Shown in pieces: positions 41,606-50,364 of a stretch of 64,000 nucleotides of DNA. Under the pieces are notes generated by a model. The model ran no database searches, was not told the origin of the DNA, and was given only the letters and a program-made list of their open reading frames with translations. Numbering within the stretch: position 1 is the stretch's first letter; each line of letters opens with the position of its first letter. The DNA is taken from positions 62,001-126,000 of the forward strand of contig JAAYQU010000023.1 of the NCBI GenBank assembly GCA_012519055.1, in the 5' to 3' direction. The position numbers and the translations under genes were made by a program. The DNA is from Bacteroidales bacterium. Lineage in GTDB: Bacteria > Bacteroidota > Bacteroidia > Bacteroidales > Salinivirgaceae.

Positions 41606-43141
41606 TTACCCAGCCCAACTTTCCCTGTCAAGCGTTCGATATTGTATTGCTTCCGCAATATGGTGGTTCATAATTGCGTCAGAACCCTCCAAGTCGGCAA
41701 TTGTCCGTGCAACTTTCTTAATCCTATCGTAAGCACGTGCTGACAATCCCAGTTTTTCTACTGCATTGCTTAACATCAATTGCCCTGCTTCATTCAGCTT
41801 AACGTATTTAGACAACTGCTTGGAATTCATTTGTGCATTACAATATATTTTGTCTTTTTTAAATCTTTCAGATTGTATTTGACGTGCTTTTACAACTCTT
41901 TCTCTTATGCTTGCACTTGATTCTGAAGGAGTTGTCACAGCCAAGTCGCTAATGGGGACAGGCACAATTTCAATATGTAGGTCAATACGATCAAGCAGTG
42001 GACCTGAAATACGGTTCAGATATTTTTTTACCATACCTGGAGGACAAACACACTGTTTTTCAGGGTGATTGTGATATCCGCAAGGGCATGGGTTCATACT
42101 TGAAACCAGCATACAACTTGCTGGATATTCAATCGAAAATTTTGCGCGACTTATGGTAATTTTCCTATCCTCCAATGGCTGCCTTAGAACCTCTAATACA
42201 ACTCGTCTAAATTCGGGAAGCTCGTCTAAAAACAGAACACCGTTGTGCGCTAACGAAATCTCCCCGGGCTGAGGGAATGTTCCCCCTCCCACCAATGCAA
42301 CGTCAGATATGGTATGGTGCGGAGAACGAAAAGGTCTGTGAGTTATTAACGATGTGTCTTGGCTAATTTTCCCTGCTATTGAGTGAATTTTTGTGGTCTC
42401 CAATGCTTCTTGAAGTGTCAGCGGAGGCAAAATTCCTGCTACACGTTTTGCCATCATGGTTTTTCCTGCTCCGGGTGGTCCAATCATAATAACGTTATGA
42501 CCGCCTGCGGCAGCCACTTCTAACGCTCGTTTTACTTTTTCCTGACCTTTTACATCAGAAAAATCTAATTCGTTTTCGAATGTTGCAGCCTCGAACTCCT
42601 TGTTAATGTCAACAAACGTAGGCTCAAAATTTGATTTTCCGTTTAAAAAATCAATAACCTGACCGATATTTTCAAGACCGTAAACTTTCAAATCGCCTAC
42701 TACGGCAGCTTCCCTTGCATTTTGTGCGGGAATTATTATCCCTTCAAATCCCTCCTCAACAGCATTTATTGCAATTGGTAAAATTCCTTTAATTGGCTGT
42801 AAACTTCCGTCTAAAGATAGCTCGCCCATTATAAGATATTTTGAGAGTTTTTCGGAACTCACCTGTTCATCTGCTGCCAAAATACCCACAGCAAGTGTCA
42901 AATCGTAAGCCGAACCCTCTTTTCGAATATCGGCTGGAGCCATGTTTACTACAATTTTTTTGCCGGGTACTTTATGTCGATAAGCCATAAGAGCACTCTC
43001 AATACGATGTTGCGACTCTTTTACAGCGTTGTCTGGTAAGCCAACAAGAAAAAGTCCGAAGCCGGTTACGACATTTACTTCAACCGTAATTTTTGTAGCC
43101 TTTATACCGTAAACCGATGAGCCATACGTTTTTACCAACAT
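41606..43141 (-). CDS. comM: YifB/ComM-family Mg-chelatase-like AAA ATPase
   Basis: 511 residues: N-terminal S5-like/Lon-like domain (VNVVTGFGLFLVGLPDNAVK), AAA+ core with Walker A GPPGAGKTMMAKR (about 216-228), Walker B GVLFLDELPEF, a Cys-rich insert NPCPCGYHNHPEKQC plus CPP that can bind zinc, and the C-terminal Mg_chelatase_C part. In transforming bacteria ComM is a helicase for branch migration of incoming DNA; its role in Bacteroidota is untested. A TAGATTTG promoter box lies at 43172. Confidence 0.93.
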   Translation of the reverse strand: MLVKTYGSSVYGIKATKITVEVNVVTGFGLFLVGLPDNAVKESQHRIESALMAYRHKVPGKKIVVNMAPADIRKEGSAYDLTLAVGILAADEQVSSEKLSKYLIMGELSLDGSLQPIKGILPIAINAVEEGFEGIIIPAQNAREAAVVGDLKVYGLENIGQVIDFLNGKSNFEPTFVDINKEFEAATFENELDFSDVKGQEKVKRALEVAAAGGHNVIMIGPPGAGKTMMAKRVAGILPPLTLQEALETTKIHSIAGKISQDTSLITHRPFRSPHHTISDVALVGGGTFPQPGEISLAHNGVLFLDELPEFRRVVLEVLRQPLEDRKITISRAKFSIEYPASCMLVSSMNPCPCGYHNHPEKQCVCPPGMVKKYLNRISGPLLDRIDLHIEIVPVPISDLAVTTPSESSASIRERVVKARQIQSERFKKDKIYCNAQMNSKQLSKYVKLNEAGQLMLSNAVEKLGLSARAYDRIKKVARTIADLEGSDAIMNHHIAEAIQYRTLDRESWAG

Positions 43142-43171
43142 GCATTAATAATTTAGCTTCATTAATATCTG

Positions 43172-43179
43172 CAAATCTA
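43172..43179 (-). promoter_or_regulatory. Candidate -7 box for yifB/comM
   Basis: Minus-strand TAGATTTG, exact TAnnTTTG match, 30 nt upstream of the start codon. Confidence 0.5.
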
Positions 43180-43216
43180 ATAATTTTAAGCGTTAAGGAG
43201 ATTGAAATTTAAGCGT

Positions 43217-44692
43217 TTATTTTAAGTCGTACTCTCTGGTTGAAGATGGCTGACTACCCTCTTGCCTAAGTTTTCGTATCCTATCTTCGCGTAGCTCTTT
43301 AACAAAATAGAACTCAAAATGATTATTCGGTGCAGGCGATGGTGAGAGTATAAACCTCAATTCCGGGGAAATAAGATAACAAGTTGGAGAGGCAACCACT
43401 TTATATTTATCCAAAATTTCATCATCATTAGTGCCATCTAAAAGCAGCCACTCGTAGTTGTTGTCGCGAAAAATTTTTGATATCAAAGGCATATTTCCCG
43501 CCCCTGTTGCCACAGTAACAATTCTAAGCTTATCCTGATATTTCTTATATAAAAATTTAAGTGCTTTAAGCTCTTCGTCCGCTGTAAAACTTTTTACGTT
43601 TATAAAATTCAGATAAACATACTTGCCTTGTAAGTCTCTGGTTTTTACTGCATTCCCATCAACATCAACCAATTCAAATTGTGGAATTTTAGTTCCAATA
43701 GCCAAATTCATTGTTTTTTGCTTGATGTTATCAATTATACCTTTATGAATATCACTTTTAGTGTAAATTTTAATCGAGTCGAGAGTTTGAAAACAACTTG
43801 AAACGGGAAGCTGTTCCATTGATAGAGCGTCGTGTATACTTTTTATCAAAACTAATTCGCGAAAAGTTGAATCCGTCAGTAACGGATTGTTACCAAGTGT
43901 TTCCATTGCAAACGAGTAGCTTTTTGCTTTAGCAATATCGGCAACCAATCTCTTACCCTGCCGAGTATCGGCATAATAAGGCAAATAATCCTTAAAAAGC
44001 TCATTAAACAAATCTGTGTATGCAGGATTATTGTATAGTATCTGCCTGTGTGAGAAATAGTCTTTTATGGTTGTATGATGATTTTTTATCAACGTAAGAG
44101 CGTATAAGCTAGCTATGCTATAGTTCTTATAATCAATAAAATATTGATGCGTGACATCGCTAAACAAAGAATCAATAAAAGCTGGCAAAGTATCTATTTG
44201 AGTGTTGTAATATCTGTTCAACGAGATATGCAAAAAATATTGATTTAGAAACTGATTGAAGATATTGTCAAAATTGGCTATAACATCGGTCAACTCAGGC
44301 AAAACCGGGTTTTTTATTTTGAAGTAAAAGCCTATAGGCTCGAAATATGGATTTAAACTATCAACAATTGTTTTGGATTCAAATTCGGGCAAAAGCAGAT
44401 CGTAGTCACGCTCAGGTTCGGCGTATAGTAATCCTATAAACTTCCCAAATGCTATTTTCAATTCAGCAATTTCTGTTAAATCAAGTTTTGCCGAAAAACA
44501 CCCATTTGTATCGGCAACAACCGAACAGAGTACCTTGGGAGTCTCAGTAATAAAATCATCTTCAGTTGTGATTGTAACTTTTTGATTAGCAAACGATTTA
44601 TGACAACCTCGCACAATAGTCGGTTTCGTTTGACTGTACAAAACTACTGATAAAAACAGAAAAAAATATGTTAGCGATACCCTGTTAAACAC
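43217..44692 (-). CDS. TlpA-like thioredoxin-fold protein without the CxxC active site
   Basis: 491 residues with signal peptide (VSLTYFFLFLSVVLYSQ). The N-terminal ~330 residues are a helical/strand region of unknown type; the last ~150 are a thioredoxin-like (TlpA/AhpC-TSA) domain with LQGKYVYLNFINVKSFTADE and, later, KVVASPTCYLISPE (cis-Pro loop). Where TlpA proteins have WCxxC, this one reads INVKSFTAD, so it cannot act as a disulfide reductase. It follows coaD by 44 nt. A binding or structural role in the periplasm is more likely. Similar redox-dead TlpA-like proteins are known in Bacteroidota. Confidence 0.78.
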   Translation of the reverse strand: MFNRVSLTYFFLFLSVVLYSQTKPTIVRGCHKSFANQKVTITTEDDFITETPKVLCSVVADTNGCFSAKLDLTEIAELKIAFGKFIGLLYAEPERDYDLLLPEFESKTIVDSLNPYFEPIGFYFKIKNPVLPELTDVIANFDNIFNQFLNQYFLHISLNRYYNTQIDTLPAFIDSLFSDVTHQYFIDYKNYSIASLYALTLIKNHHTTIKDYFSHRQILYNNPAYTDLFNELFKDYLPYYADTRQGKRLVADIAKAKSYSFAMETLGNNPLLTDSTFRELVLIKSIHDALSMEQLPVSSCFQTLDSIKIYTKSDIHKGIIDNIKQKTMNLAIGTKIPQFELVDVDGNAVKTRDLQGKYVYLNFINVKSFTADEELKALKFLYKKYQDKLRIVTVATGAGNMPLISKIFRDNNYEWLLLDGTNDDEILDKYKVVASPTCYLISPELRFILSPSPAPNNHFEFYFVKELREDRIRKLRQEGSQPSSTREYDLK

Positions 44693-44736
44693 TGATATAT
44701 AATTAATTGTTTTCAGAATTTATTAAAATTACGGCG

Positions 44737-45228
44737 TTAATAATTTTTTTGTTTCCGCTTATTACTAATTATTGGTACAACTGTCTCAGGGACAAAAATA
44801 GAAATATCCCCGTTATTGCGATAAATATCGCGTACAATGGTAGAGCTTACAGGCATTAGTTCGGGTACCGACAAAATAAAGACAGTTTCAAGTTCGGGAT
44901 ACATTTTTTTGTTCATTTGGGCAATTCCTTGTTCAAATTCAAAATCTGAACTTGTTCTTAACCCTCTTAGAATATATTTGGCATTAACATCTTTACAAAA
45001 CTTAACTGTTAAACCCTCATATACAGCCACCTCGACCTTCTTAACATTCTCAAACGTTTTTTTTACCATCTCAACCCGCTCATCAACAGTAAAAAAACCG
45101 GTTTTATCCGAATTGTGTCCAATTGCGACTATTATTTTATCAAACAGCGCAACAGCTCTGAGTACAACCGATTCGTGTCCCAAAGTTATCGGATCGAATG
45201 ATCCCGGAAATACAGCAATTTTACTCAT
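44737..45228 (-). CDS. coaD: Phosphopantetheine adenylyltransferase
   Basis: Fourth step of coenzyme A synthesis: 4'-phosphopantetheine plus ATP to dephospho-CoA. 163 residues; nucleotidyltransferase motif FPGSFDPITLGHESVV (T/HxGH), RGLRTSSDFEFE and the C-terminal ISSTIVRD-like segment (PVSSTIVRDIYRN) are all present. It heads the long minus-strand run. The 371-bp gap upstream holds repeats. Confidence 0.95.
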   Translation of the reverse strand: MSKIAVFPGSFDPITLGHESVVLRAVALFDKIIVAIGHNSDKTGFFTVDERVEMVKKTFENVKKVEVAVYEGLTVKFCKDVNAKYILRGLRTSSDFEFEQGIAQMNKKMYPELETVFILSVPELMPVSSTIVRDIYRNNGDISIFVPETVVPIISNKRKQKNY

Positions 45229-45599
45229 TATTATGTATTTATATGTTCACACTACTTAAAATAGAGTTACAAATTTCACTATTTTTTATGGTTTAAAAAA
45301 GTTTGATGTGTTTTGTAGGCAAATTAAATTAACGAAAGAGACAAAAGAACGTAAAAATAATCATAATAGAACCATTCTAAATATTTAAAAATCAACCACT
45401 ATTGATTTTTAGGAATTTATAATTACTTTCAACTTTATGAGAGACGCCGTAATATGATGTCCCTACAATATCCTTATATTCAACTAGTTGCTAATTGCTC
45501 ATTGCTAATTGTTCATTGCTAATTGCTAATTACTATTTATTTTGTAATTTTAACCGCTTTTAAAAAAGTCAATTAATTTTAGATAGAAAAATAAAACGA
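45229..45599. other. Divergent intergenic region with repeats between coaD and rfbB
   Basis: 371 bp with no credible gene. It holds a degenerate copy of the GTAGAGACG palindrome (45438-45467, GAGAGACGCC...GATGTCCCTACA) and the best copy of the ATTAGCAAT repeat (45487-45534). TAATTTTAAC at 45546 may be an rfbB promoter box, but it is not an exact match. Confidence 0.55.
45487..45534. repeat. ATTAGCAAT / GAACAATT intergenic repeat, longest copy
   Basis: Tandem units on the plus strand: TTGCTAATTGCTCATTGCTA, then ATTGTTCATTGCTAATTGC and TAATTAC. Same units, same order, as at 36940-36984. Confidence 0.65.
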
Positions 45600-46655
45600 A
45601 TGAAAAAAAACATTCTAATTACTGGAGGAGCGGGCTTTATAGGCTCGCATGTAGTTCGCCGATTTGTTAAGAATTACCCGAATTATTCCATCGTAAATCT
45701 CGACAATTTAACCTACGCTGGAAATCTCGAAAACCTTAAGGATATTGAAAAATCAAGTAATTATACTTTTGAAAAAGGTGATATTTGTGATAGTGATTTT
45801 GTTACAAAACTTTTCAAAAAATACCATTTTGACGGTGTAATACACCTTGCTGCCGAATCGCATGTTGACCGTTCAATTGCAAATCCCATGTCATTTATTA
45901 TGACAAATATTGTAGGTACCGTAGTTCTTTTAAATGCTGCACGCGAAGAGTGGCGAGAAAACTACGAAAACAAACTGTTCTACCATGTATCAACAGATGA
46001 AGTTTACGGAGCTCTCGGCAATACTGGCAAATTTGTTGAAACAACACCCTATGATCCACACAGCCCCTATTCGGCATCGAAAGCCTCGTCAGACCACTTG
46101 GTAAGAGCATATCACGATACTTATGGATTGCCAATAGTAATAAGCAACTGTTCAAACAATTACGGTGCAAATCAATTCCCTGAAAAGCTTATTCCTCTTG
46201 CAATTAACAATATCAAACAAAATCGTTCAGTGCCTATATATGGGAAAGGCGAAAACGTGCGCGACTGGCTATATGTCGAAGATCACGCAGTGGCTATTGA
46301 TTTAATTTTCCATAAAGGCAGAATCGGTGAAACCTACAATATTGGTGGTGAAAATGAGTGGAAAAATATTGATCTAATTCATCTGCTATGCTCTATTATG
46401 GATAAAAAACTTGGACGCCCCGAAGGTACAAGCAAAAAGCTCATTACGTTTGTTAAAGACCGAGCCGGACACGATTTGCGGTATGCAATAGACTCCTCGA
46501 AAATTATGAATGAGTTGGGTTGGGCGCCATCAGTCGATTTTGAAAAAGGATTGGAAAAAACTGTCGATTGGTATTTAGCAAACGAAGAGTGGCTAAACGC
46601 AATTATTTCGGGCGAATATCAAGAATATTATAAAAAACAATATCATCTTAGATAA
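45600..46655 (+). CDS. rfbB: dTDP-glucose 4,6-dehydratase
   Basis: Second step of dTDP-rhamnose synthesis: dTDP-glucose to dTDP-4-keto-6-deoxyglucose. 351 residues of the extended SDR family: NAD-binding GGAGFIGSHVVRRF, HLAAESHVDRSI, catalytic STDEVYG (Thr, Asp-Glu) and YxxxK in YSASKASSDHL. No rfbA, rfbC or rfbD is nearby, so the rest of the pathway lies elsewhere. A PHP-type phosphatase gene follows after 6 nt. Confidence 0.94.
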   Translation: MKKNILITGGAGFIGSHVVRRFVKNYPNYSIVNLDNLTYAGNLENLKDIEKSSNYTFEKGDICDSDFVTKLFKKYHFDGVIHLAAESHVDRSIANPMSFIMTNIVGTVVLLNAAREEWRENYENKLFYHVSTDEVYGALGNTGKFVETTPYDPHSPYSASKASSDHLVRAYHDTYGLPIVISNCSNNYGANQFPEKLIPLAINNIKQNRSVPIYGKGENVRDWLYVEDHAVAIDLIFHKGRIGETYNIGGENEWKNIDLIHLLCSIMDKKLGRPEGTSKKLITFVKDRAGHDLRYAIDSSKIMNELGWAPSVDFEKGLEKTVDWYLANEEWLNAIISGEYQEYYKKQYHLR

Positions 46656-46661
46656 AACAAA

Positions 46662-47399
46662 ATGCTGTTTCGCAGTAACACTAAAAACAAAAGCTACCAA
46701 GATTTTAGCGTATTGGGTGTGGACCTTCATTCACACCTAATATCTGGTATCGACGATGGTTCAACCTCTCTTGAAGAGAGTATAGTGATGCTGCAAAAAC
46801 TTGCTGATTTAGGATTTAACAAAGTTATAACTACTCCGCATGTGAACAGCGACTATTTTCGGAATGACAATTCAACAATAAATGCGGGATTAAATATTTT
46901 AAAAAGAGCAGCTGCAAAAAACAATATTCCCCTGACAATAGAAGTCGCAGCTGAATACTATATTGATTTTGAGTTTGTTCAAAACATAAAAAACAAATTC
47001 CCTTTTCTAACCTTTGGAAAAAACTATATTCTTGTTGAAGTTTCGTTTTTTAATCCACCGGACAAATTGCCTGAAATATTGTTTGAACTTCAGTTAGAGC
47101 AATATAAACCTGTTTTAGCTCATCCCGAAAGATATGCTTATTGGTTCAACAACTTCGGGTTTTACGAGGAGCTACACAGCAGAGGCATACTGTTTCAGGT
47201 AAACCTTAACAGCATATCTGGATACTATGGGCCCGATATTCAAAAAATGTCCTACATGTTTATTGACAAAAACCTGTGCAGTTTCGTAGGCACTGATTGT
47301 CACAGAATCCAACATTTAGAAATAGTTGAAACTGTTTTGGGAAACAGACATTTCAAAAAACTAATTGACTCAGGAACCCTACTTAACCACACGCTATAA
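46662..47399 (+). CDS. CpsB/CapC-family PHP protein-tyrosine phosphatase
   Basis: 245 residues of the PHP fold: DLHSHLISGIDDG (metal ligands; usual form HSHILPGIDDG), VITTPHVNSDYF, and a late GTDCHR motif. The family dephosphorylates the tyrosine-rich tail of capsule/exopolysaccharide kinases and so sets chain length in export. No kinase partner is visible here, but the 6-nt distance to rfbB links it to surface polysaccharide synthesis. Metal-dependent (Mn) activity is inferred from family. Confidence 0.88.
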   Translation: MLFRSNTKNKSYQDFSVLGVDLHSHLISGIDDGSTSLEESIVMLQKLADLGFNKVITTPHVNSDYFRNDNSTINAGLNILKRAAAKNNIPLTIEVAAEYYIDFEFVQNIKNKFPFLTFGKNYILVEVSFFNPPDKLPEILFELQLEQYKPVLAHPERYAYWFNNFGFYEELHSRGILFQVNLNSISGYYGPDIQKMSYMFIDKNLCSFVGTDCHRIQHLEIVETVLGNRHFKKLIDSGTLLNHTL

Positions 47400-47507
47400 A
47401 AAGCAATAAATCTAAAATAACACAATATTATTAGTCAAATCCTCTGTTTTTTTATAATTTTAACGCACTTTTGAAAAATCTGAGTTTGACCTAAAAACAG
47501 AATAATT

Positions 47508-48071
47508 ATGAACGAAGAATTAGAACTATATCTCGAAGATGCCAAAGAGCGCATGAATGCTACAATTGATCACCTTGATAGAAATTTGGCAAAAATACGT
47601 GCAGGACGTGCTAATCCCGCAATCTTAGACGGAGTGTTGATTGACTATTATGGAACTCCTACTCCGCTAAATAGAATATCAACAATAAATACACCCGATG
47701 CTAGAACAATAAGAGTTCAACCCTTTGAAAGAAACATGGTTGCAGTGATTGACAAGGCAATTTTAACAGCCAATTTGGGCTTTAACCCCACAAACAATGG
47801 CGAAGTTGTAATAATAAATGTTCCTCCATTAACTGAAGAACGCCGCCGCGACCTTGTTAAACAAGTAAAAAACGAAGGGGAAACTGCACGCATAAGTATT
47901 CGTAATACTCGCCGTGACACCAACGAAGAGATAAAAAAACTACAAAAAGAGGGATTGTCGGAAGATATTGCCAAAAGTGCCGAAACTGAAGTCCAAGAGA
48001 TTACAGACAAGTTTATAGAAAAAATTGACGCACTTTTAGTTCAAAAAGAGAAAGATATAATGACAATATAA
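47508..48071 (+). CDS. frr: Ribosome recycling factor
   Basis: Splits post-termination ribosomes with EF-G. 187 residues; the RRF signature GRANPAILDGVLIDYYGTP and VPPLTEERRRDLVKQVK followed by ARISIRNTRRDTNEEIKKL leave no doubt. It lies 108 nt after the phosphatase gene. pyrH, its usual neighbour, is not next to it. Confidence 0.96.
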   Translation: MNEELELYLEDAKERMNATIDHLDRNLAKIRAGRANPAILDGVLIDYYGTPTPLNRISTINTPDARTIRVQPFERNMVAVIDKAILTANLGFNPTNNGEVVIINVPPLTEERRRDLVKQVKNEGETARISIRNTRRDTNEEIKKLQKEGLSEDIAKSAETEVQEITDKFIEKIDALLVQKEKDIMTI

Positions 48072-48147
48072 CGTTGTCATTAGCTTGGTTTTAATGGGGA
48101 AATTAGTTTAACAGAAAACTTTTGGTTTTTTGTCAGTTTTGTTGTTT

Positions 48148-48221
48148 ATACCGATTGAACATCTACTATAATCCAAACTTCACTACCGTTTGCTTGGACT
48201 ATGTATCTGCAACATCGGTAT
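48148..48221 (-). repeat. 74-bp dispersed repeat with terminal inverted repeats, copy B
   Basis: Starts ATACCGATTGAACATCTACT and ends CAACATCGGTAT. It is the inverted partner of 8955-9028: 74 bp each, gap-free alignment, 56 identities by my count. Lies in the 242-bp gap between frr and the next T9SS gene. Confidence 0.7.
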
Positions 48222-48313
48222 TTACAATTGGTATAACATCGCTGTCAATTACAGTTGATTTTTTCAATACACTGTAATGGCAACTGGACATAATTAAATA
48301 AACTCAAAATACT

Positions 48314-49651
48314 ATGAAAACAAAACTACACACATTACTACTTCTCCTATTTTTCACAATAGGACACGCAAACGCACAATGGGAACTACAGTTAAACTTA
48401 AACATGTATGCTGGTGCTGGTAGAATTCACTTTGTAAATGAAACACACGGTTGGACAACAGGGGGATTAATAGAAGGAGCTTATGAGTGTTTATATACAA
48501 CTAACGGAGGAAAAAACTGGTATCTGCTACCAGGTGCCACCAGTGGCATTGATGTTTTCTTTGTCAGCCAAGATATTGGCTTTTTGTCAACCTGGGATGG
48601 TATTATTAGAAAAACCGTTAATGGTGGGCAAACATGGCGTGATATTCAGACTCCTACAAATAAACTTATATATAATTTACAGTTTGTAGATGAATACAAT
48701 GGATGGGCTCAAGTTTATGGGGGAGAAATACTTCATACTGATGATTGCGGCGAGAATTGGACCGTACAAGTTGTTAGTGATTCTATTACACCAACACATG
48801 TGTCCGTTCATTTTCTAAATAGCAATACAGGTTGGGCTAAAGTTTCAGCCCAAGGAGATAGTAAACGCAGTGTATGGAAAACAGATAATGGAGGAAGTGA
48901 ATGGGATAGTATTTTTAGTTGGCCAGAGGGCTGTTATATTGATAAAATTTATTTTGTAAATGAACAAAATGGCTGGGCACTTGGGAGACTTTCGCCTTCA
49001 GACAGTATTTTTTTAAGTCAAACTGTTGATGGGGGATATACATGGAATGAAAAAAAACTCCCTTTTCCGGATTACAAATATGAAGTAAGGGAAAAATTGA
49101 GAGATATTCAGTTTATTAATGACACTTTAGGGTGGATTATTTGTAACCGTACAATATATGATGATTTTGATAATATAGAAGGAATTGAAAGTTATGTTTT
49201 TGTAACAAAAGATGGGGGTTCAATTTGGTTTCTGCAATTTTATAACTATTCTTACGATGGATACAATCCTGCTACGGATAGCTACCATTATCTAAGTCCA
49301 TTTTTAGATATTTGTATGGTCTCTACCAAAAAGGGTTGGATAGCAGCTGAAAACTATATTTACACAACAAACAATGGTGATTCAATAATAGGTATTCCTC
49401 AAAAAGAGCACTTTAATAATAAGTTGAATGTATATCCTAATCCTTTTAAAGATTGGATTTCAATACAGCTACCACAATATGAAAAGCCAACTAAAGTAAC
49501 AATAAGCAGTATTGATGGGAAAATACTACTACATGAAGATTTTCCAAGTGACAATACACTTAACTTGAATTTCTTAAGCAAAGGTGTTTATTTCCTTACG
49601 GTATATTTAAATAACAATCATTCATTGATAGATAAAATTATTAAATTATGA
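48314..49651 (+). CDS. Secreted YCF48/BNR-repeat protein with T9SS sorting domain
   Basis: 445 residues: signal peptide (TLLLLLFFTIGHANA), then about six repeats of the BNR/YCF48 type, each with an x-T-x-N/D-G-G-x-x-W core (YTTNGGKNW, KTVNGGQTW, HTDDCGENW, KTDNGGSEW, QTVDGGYTW, VTKDGGSIW), spaced roughly 45-60 residues apart, predicting a beta-propeller. It ends in a T9SS type A domain (VYPNPFKDWISIQL...LIDKIIKL). Exported to the cell surface. Its ligand is unknown. A second T9SS gene follows after 108 nt. Confidence 0.88.
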   Translation: MKTKLHTLLLLLFFTIGHANAQWELQLNLNMYAGAGRIHFVNETHGWTTGGLIEGAYECLYTTNGGKNWYLLPGATSGIDVFFVSQDIGFLSTWDGIIRKTVNGGQTWRDIQTPTNKLIYNLQFVDEYNGWAQVYGGEILHTDDCGENWTVQVVSDSITPTHVSVHFLNSNTGWAKVSAQGDSKRSVWKTDNGGSEWDSIFSWPEGCYIDKIYFVNEQNGWALGRLSPSDSIFLSQTVDGGYTWNEKKLPFPDYKYEVREKLRDIQFINDTLGWIICNRTIYDDFDNIEGIESYVFVTKDGGSIWFLQFYNYSYDGYNPATDSYHYLSPFLDICMVSTKKGWIAAENYIYTTNNGDSIIGIPQKEHFNNKLNVYPNPFKDWISIQLPQYEKPTKVTISSIDGKILLHEDFPSDNTLNLNFLSKGVYFLTVYLNNNHSLIDKIIKL

Positions 49652-49759
49652 AAAAATTACAGCTTCTTCACCAAAAAGTAACTTTATTAAAAAAAATAAA
49701 ACATAACATTGCAAACGTAATGCTATTTATAGTATTTCAAAACCACTAAAAAATCAGAA

Positions 49760-50323
49760 ATGAAAAATCTACATATACTTTCACTACTAACAACATGTTT
49801 GTTACTAACATGCACAGACCTCTTTAGCCAATTTTCTACTAACTCCCAAACAGACACACCTCAAACCAAAGGCGACTTTTGGGTAGTACAACTACCACAT
49901 TACGGAAGAGTAAGATATATGTTAGAGGTTGAAGATGGCTATATTCTATATGCTAGAAGTGGCTTATCTCCCGACTCTGAAACTTGGGTATTCACCTTTT
50001 ATAAATACTCCAAAACCGGAGAACTGCTTTGGTACAGAGAACACCCCGATGCTCCCAGATTCCCCAGAGACTTTATAAAAACACAAGACGGAGGCTTTAT
50101 GGTTACGGGAGAAGGTGAACTTTTTAAGATGTATAGCGATGGAAACAAACATTTTCATTATGTGCCAGATCACTCAATGTGGCCAACAGCGAATTTTTTT
50201 TCGAGTTACAAAGCTTTTAGTTTTGGAACACCTGAACGATATGGATACTATTTTAGAGTTATGTACGAAGATTCTACTAATTATTATTCATATCCTCTAA
50301 TTGTTGATGGGGGGGGGAATTAG
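49760..50323 (+). CDS. T9SS surface protein, N-terminal part; reading frame broken at a 9-G tract
   Basis: 187 residues: signal peptide (ILSLLTTCLLLTCTDLFS) and a beta-rich segment (FWVVQLPHYGRVRYMLEVED and QDGGFMVTGEGELF). Translation ends TAG just after the run of nine G at 50309-50317 (IVDGGGN-stop). With ten (or seven) G, the frame continues as GELVKIDTLHRCCIGGG and joins the open frame that leads to the T9SS tail at 51228, giving one protein of about 490 residues. Either a phase-variable gene in its OFF state or a homopolymer sequencing error; as it stands the product lacks the sorting domain. Confidence 0.75.
   Translation: MKNLHILSLLTTCLLLTCTDLFSQFSTNSQTDTPQTKGDFWVVQLPHYGRVRYMLEVEDGYILYARSGLSPDSETWVFTFYKYSKTGELLWYREHPDAPRFPRDFIKTQDGGFMVTGEGELFKMYSDGNKHFHYVPDHSMWPTANFFSSYKAFSFGTPERYGYYFRVMYEDSTNYYSYPLIVDGGGN
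50309..50317 (+). repeat. Poly-G tract (9 G) that sets the reading frame of a T9SS gene
   Basis: Nine consecutive G. A single-base gain puts the two halves of the T9SS gene (49760 and 51228 ends) in one frame. A second tract of eight G at 50356-50363 is already in the downstream frame. Confidence 0.75.
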
Positions 50324-50364
50324 TAAAGATAGATACCTTACACAGATGTTGTATAGGGGGGGGT

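Noticed and set aside
44837-45259. 140-codon plus-strand open frame over coaD
   Set aside because: Ser/Thr-rich antisense shadow of coaD.
50356-50363. Second G tract (8 G) as the site of the frame break
   Set aside because: The downstream frame is open from 50308 through this tract, so only the first tract needs a length change.
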